A stretch of DNA of 64,000 nucleotides from Tetrahymena thermophila SB210. Taxonomy: Eukaryota; Ciliophora; Oligohymenophorea; Hymenostomatida; Tetrahymenidae. Of the stretch, positions 59,408 to 64,000 are shown piece by piece. The stretch is taken from assembly GCF_000189635.1 (NCBI RefSeq), contig NW_002476154.1, forward strand, positions 1-64,000, written 5' to 3'. The position numbers and the translations under genes were made by a program. Each line of letters opens with the position of its first letter. Within the stretch, counting starts at the first letter, position 1. Under the pieces are notes generated by a model. It was not told the origin of the DNA. It did not search any database and worked only from the letters and a program-made list of their open reading frames with translations.

Positions 59408-62117
59408 TCAACTTTGATATTGTTATTATAATTGTTGCTGCTACTATTGAGCTTACTAATTATTATTTTCTTAAAAGAAAGGAGGGAATACTCCATCTAT
59501 TACTTTAGCCCCCTGAGCATTTCTTTTTGTATTTATAAATGGAAATGAATCAAAGACTTATATAAGCTTAGAATAAACTAATTTTGCATCTAACCCTAAG
59601 TCTTGTGACAATATTTAAATAGCACTAGATTCAGGTTTAAGATTTCTTATATGACGAGTATATTCTTAATAATTAGGAGCAACAAACCATTTTTCGCACA
59701 TAGGTAATACTAAGAGCATGCCTTCACATAATCTTTCCAATACTTATTCACTTGCACCCTAAAAATCTGCTGGCAGAGATTAATTTCTACTCCATCCTTA
59801 ACTGTGTTTAAGTAAATCTGTGATATTGATATTAACTCCTTTTGGGGTTACTTCTTTTGATAAGAATGGGTGTTATTTAAGATTTGCCAACGTAGATCTG
59901 CTTTGGTAATTAAATCTTAGAGTTTGGCAAAGAAAATCTAAAAATTCTTTTGTGAATCTATTTGTGGTTAATAAGTTATTTATTGAAAGATTAATTCGTT
60001 ATTTTTTTGAATTAATTTTTAATTTTTCGTCCATCATTTATTAAAGAATATCTTCTGCGTGCAATATGCAGCATACACGATATTGTGGATCTTATTTATT
60101 TTAATCATCGAGAAGTTTATGTATGCATTCATAAAGTAAACTTACATTCTCTATTATATCAAAAGAACCTATCGCGCAACTCAACGCAAGCATCCCTAAT
60201 CTAAATACATCATCTTGCTTTTATATTTGTGCTTTTTAATTTTATTGATTATTATTGTTATTATTATCTAAAGGAGGAACTTTAAAAAGATTTGGCGTAT
60301 TTACTCCACTCGGATCGAAAAGACTAATTTCAAATTAAAAGTTATTTATTTTAAAATCTATTAATTTGAATTTTTGTTTAATTATTTATTGATATTTCAA
60401 CGTAAAATTTTACTGAAGTTAAAAAAGGTTCAATCGTCAACAAATAGAAAAAATTTTAAAAGTAAATATTTGAACACATAAATGAAATTCTAAAGTTAAA
60501 AGGAACAAGAAATTAATTAATAATTAATTACCTCATTCTTTCATTTTATTTAGACATATTTACACTGTTGAAAAAATTCTATTACTACTATTAAGATCTA
60601 TACGAAATTCCTAATGATAACTAAAAAATTAAATTAATTTTTTTAGCAAAATATTAAATTTGGATATTTACTTTAACATTTCCATCCTATTTAAATAAAA
60701 TTTAACTTGGAGTAAGACCACCATAATAGCTATTCGGTAAATTATGAATAATATCTAATGCACTGATTGTTTGAATGACTATTTATTTAATTATAGATTC
60801 AGGAAGAGTACCGAAACTCTCAAGAAGATCCTTATATTTTGTATATATTAAATAACTAACTAGATTAGTTTTATAAAGTTAAAAGTTACTTGTAGACTGC
60901 CTCCGCTTAAGAATTCCGTTAAAATTGACACACAGCCTTCAGGCACATTCCAAAAATGGCCATATAGTTTTACATGTTTTCCTGTATTATGAAGTTTATT
61001 TTACCAAGTTATAACCCAATCTCTTAAGCTCTATCTAGCTTATTTACTAGATAAAGGAACCTCTTTCACTGAATACAATCTCAATGTAGGTGCATGAAAT
61101 ATCTTTTTTACTACTCCTGAATCTAAAAAAATAAAATATTAATATCTCTTAAAATATAACCAAATAAATGTCAAAAAAAGCAGAATCATAATAATCAAAT
61201 TAAAGTAGATTTTTTAATATATTTAATTTTTACCTCTTTAACATTTTATCACTCCTAAAGTAATCATCTCTTCTAATTTTATGCTAGATGAAGATATTTT
61301 ATTATTTTTACCTGCCTCTAGAAATTATTGCAATTTTTCTTTATTCCATTCCATTGGCTCTTTTATGGCTTCCGTTATTAATTGCATATTTTGCATGTAA
61401 GTTCTATAAGATCCTATTGGATTTTTAAGATTCTAAGACGGTTTCATGATTTGTTTTTTTTATATTATTTCTTGTTAATTTGCTTGATCGTTAGGCTACG
61501 GAGACATTCTTTCTTCATTCTTAATAATAAAAATATATTTAAATAAAAGCGTAAGTTTCTTTCTTTAATTGTAAAAAAATAAATATCATTGCTAAAATTT
61601 TAAATAATAATTTATTTTTTCATTTTTTGTAAAGTAAAATTTAATAAAAGTTCTTACAACATTTATTGGCTGCAGTAAGTTCTAGGCTTAATTATATTAC
61701 TATTGTTCGATCAGATTGTCTATATTTTTTTGGGCATCAAATATGCCTAGTTGCTAAACTTTTCCGTTCAAAGAACTGAGTTAATTCCTTTTTTGAATTT
61801 AAAAAGATATAAGTTAATTTTATATTAGCTAAATATTTTCATTGATTAGCTCATTTCGGAATTGCTAAATCAGATACGCTTAATTTAAGTTTAAATATTT
61901 AAATGATTCTCTGATATTTTTAAAAGAGAGTTTGTTTCGTTTAAATAGTTTATCTGGAAGAGCTAGTCAGATGTAAAAAAGAAAAACATCAATACTTTTT
62001 TTTAGTAAAGAAAGCATCTGGCATTTTACCAGCTATGATTCTAGGAGGAGGTCTTCTAAGCGTATCCCTTAAATTATCTTCTTTACTTAATTATGCATTA
62101 CTGCTTCCGCTATTCAT
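59408..62117 (-). CDS. MAP2K-like pseudokinase with conserved C-terminal extension
   Basis: About 650 aa in seven exons, ATG at 62117 and TGA at 59408-59410. The kinase-like fold follows the MAP2K pattern: SGVVKKIFHAPTLRLYSVKE with the ATP lysine kept, KLYGHFWNVPEGCVSILTEF, then GGSLQDLLESFGTLPE as in MAP2K GSLD..L. The catalytic loop, normally HRDIKPSNIL, reads YYGGLTPSQILF, so His, Arg and Asp are gone; DFG is replaced in VKLSLGISY. Phosphotransfer is therefore very unlikely, and a scaffolding or allosteric role is the usual inference. The C-lobe is recognisable (DDVFRLGMLALSCAIGS, LKQHPFLS). A further 150 residues (SLPADFQGASEQVLERLCEG, MCEKWFVAPNYQEYTRHIRN) end in a Gln-rich tail. Poly-Asn and poly-Gln tracts lie in the loops. 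Exon joins are supported by phase and motif continuity. Confidence 0.85.
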
Positions 62118-62357
62118 TTGATTATCTATTAAATTTATAATTGATAAAGTTTAGTGAATTCTGAAACGTATTTGTTAGCTAGTTTAATATTCTTTATTGT
62201 GCAAGTTCACTTCATAATCAATAAAAAATAAACAATAATGTGATTACTCCTATGCTAATTTTTATAAAATAATATGTTAACTTGTATTGGTAGCGCTATT
62301 ATTTAAATATCAACAATAGCAGATTTTATTTTGATGTAAAAAAATAAAGTAATTAAA

Positions 62358-63070
62358 TCAATAAATCTGCCTTTATTGATACCTATTAAAAATAAAATTT
62401 ACTCCTAATCCCTGCATAATTCCATCGTCTTCAATGCTTCTTAATTAATTGTTTGGATGACTACTTATTTTTTTCATCTACTTCTAATAAACTTCTGATA
62501 ATCTGTTTTGATAATAAATATATTCTACTAACTCATCTGAAATTAAATTTATATTTAAATATCACAAGCCTCTTCTGTTCTATTTTCTGTATTATAAATC
62601 CTTAACTGTTTTAATTCCAATTTTTATTTTCTCATTACTATTAATTGGAAGGGAGATTCCTTTAGTAATAAAAAAGCAAATGTATTTTAAAATGAGGCTG
62701 TGGTTATATAAAATGATGTTTCATCTAATTTGATTATTTTGCTTAATGAACTATTTCTTGTTCAAAGCATGATCTGAACAGAAAAAAAGCCTATTTTATT
62801 TAAATTCTCTTTTCTCTTTAAATCTATTACTTATCTTCCATATAGTTAAGATTAGTTAATTCCGCTTTCTCCTACTTTTCTTGAACAATTTGTAATGAAC
62901 AATTTATTTAACTTGATGGCTTAATATTATAGATTATTTAATTTATCAAATTATTCTTTAAGCTAATTGAATTTGCTTCTAAACAAGCATCAACTTTTAT
63001 TAATTTTCCTACTATAAAGAAATTATTTATGATATAATAAAGAATGCAACATTCTATTAATTTAATTATT
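62358..63070 (-). pseudogene. Broken or intron-split reading frame of unknown function
   Basis: Upstream of the pseudokinase start, three protein-like segments follow each other on the minus strand in changing frames. They are KLIKVDACLEANSISLKNN to QEKAELTNLNYMEDK (about 63.0-62.8 kb), SLSKIIKLDETSFYITTASF to LKQLRIYNTENRTEEACD (about 62.75-62.55 kb), and DELVEYIYYQNRLSEVYQKQ to RSIEDDGIMQGLGVNF ending at TGA 62358-62360. Their composition is unlike random AT-rich DNA. The breaks could be short introns that I cannot place with confidence, or frameshifts in a decayed gene. No clear start codon was found and no family is recognised. Confidence 0.4.
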
Positions 63071-64000
63071 AAATTGATTTTCTATATATTTTGAAATTCG
63101 TCTTTAATAAACTTTTACTTAAATTGAAAGAGAATTTAATTTTAAATTCAAAAAAATTATTTATATCATCAAATTATATTTCTACTATAAAGTTTACTTT
63201 CTCTTTTTCTTTTAAATTTGAGGAGAAATCATTTTTAAAAATATTTTAAAAATATACTAGGTTATTAAAATTAGTTGATTTTTATTTAATAAATAAATAT
63301 AAAAATAATTTTAAATAATTGAAAATAATAAATTGTTTATTAATTAATTATTTAAAATAATATTAAAAAAAATAAAAATATTTCTTTTAAAAATTAGAAT
63401 AAATTTTAGATTAGATTTTATTTTTTATTAAATCATAAATGAAAAAAATCAAATATTAAATTGGAGGAATATCTTTAACAAACAACACACTTATAAATGA
63501 ATAAATAATTTGAATTTCAAAATTAAGGAAAAATAAATAAAATACCTATTTTGAATTTATTTGATTAGTTTTATTTTTTCTTTTTGTTAGGAAAAAATCT
63601 TTCTTGATAATTTTTTCTTCGGTCTAAAAAACAAAACAAATCATAGGAGCGAAAATACAAAAAGAAAATAAAAAAATTATGTAGGAGCGAAATAAAATTG
63701 GTTGATTCTCTTGCTAAGAGAACAAACAAAATTATTTTTCGCGTTGAAGAGAAAACGTCCTTCTCTATATAACACCATTTAATCAGGTTATTTTTTAAAA
63801 ATTAAAATATTTTTAGGTTCACATAGATATTTAAAAAAATTCATCAATCATAATTAAAAAAACAAACAATGGTATGGTCTAATTCTTAAAAAATTATATT
63901 AAACTCTCAATACAAATAAGCATAAATAAAAACTAATCAAATAAAAATTTACCAAAAAATCCTGCTAAAATGAGAGAGAGAGAAGTGAGATAGAGATAAT
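63071..64000. other. AT-rich terminal stretch
   Basis: The last 0.9 kb has no supported gene. Two copies of AGGAGCGAAA (about 63645 and 63683) and a stretch with unusually many CG dinucleotides (TTTTCGCGTTGAAGAGAAAACG, about 63735-63760) stand out, followed by a GAGA run at the window edge. They may belong to the promoter of a gene beyond the window. Confidence 0.4.

Overview
The window reads as the end of a ciliate macronuclear chromosome, most likely from Tetrahymena. It opens with an uninterrupted C4A2 telomere (positions 2-301, 50 repeats) and is extremely AT-rich throughout. The genes make sense only when TAA and TAG are read as glutamine and TGA is the sole stop. Introns are short, AT-rich and GT...AG. 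Under the standard code every gene here is chopped into small fragments. All gene models below were read by eye with the ciliate code; exon edges are given where conserved protein motifs fix them. I did not check every codon of the three 9-kb genes.

Region 1 (0-7 kb): telomere, about 1.1 kb of gene-free subtelomere, a TDY-type MAP kinase (minus strand, 11 exons), then divergently a single-exon mRNA capping guanylyltransferase (plus strand).

Region 2 (7-40 kb): three giant minus-strand paralogues of about 9 kb each (7114-16444, 18685-27764, 30639-39602). Each encodes a secretory signal, an N-terminal Cys-rich module, a large propeller-like region, a GGA/GGG-repeat beta-helix region resembling polymorphic membrane proteins, a second Cys-rich/EGF-like module, several membrane helices and a cytosolic tail. 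A VWA-domain gene sits between copies 1 and 2, and a broken Tc1/mariner-type transposase sits between copies 2 and 3.

Region 3 (40-43 kb): a second TDY MAP kinase, paralogous to the subtelomeric one but with three fewer introns. The two kinases bracket the capping enzyme and the giant-gene array.

Region 4 (43-59 kb): a gene-poor stretch. I support three genes: a 132-aa Cys-containing protein with an N-terminal hydrophobic segment, a 54-aa basic protein with strongly biased codons, and a papain-family cysteine protease. The rest is AT-rich DNA with three tandem or diverged duplications (about 0.4-0.55 kb units) and two islands of more complex sequence that I cannot assign.

Region 5 (59-64 kb): a MAP2K-like pseudokinase (minus strand, 7 exons) that lacks the HRD and DFG residues, and upstream of it a broken or intron-split reading frame of unknown function. 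No tRNA, rRNA or CRISPR array was seen. The window does not reach the other telomere.

Functionally the signalling genes (two MAPKs, one MAP2K-like pseudokinase) and the probable cell-surface receptor-like array are the themes. Any link between them is inference from proximity only.
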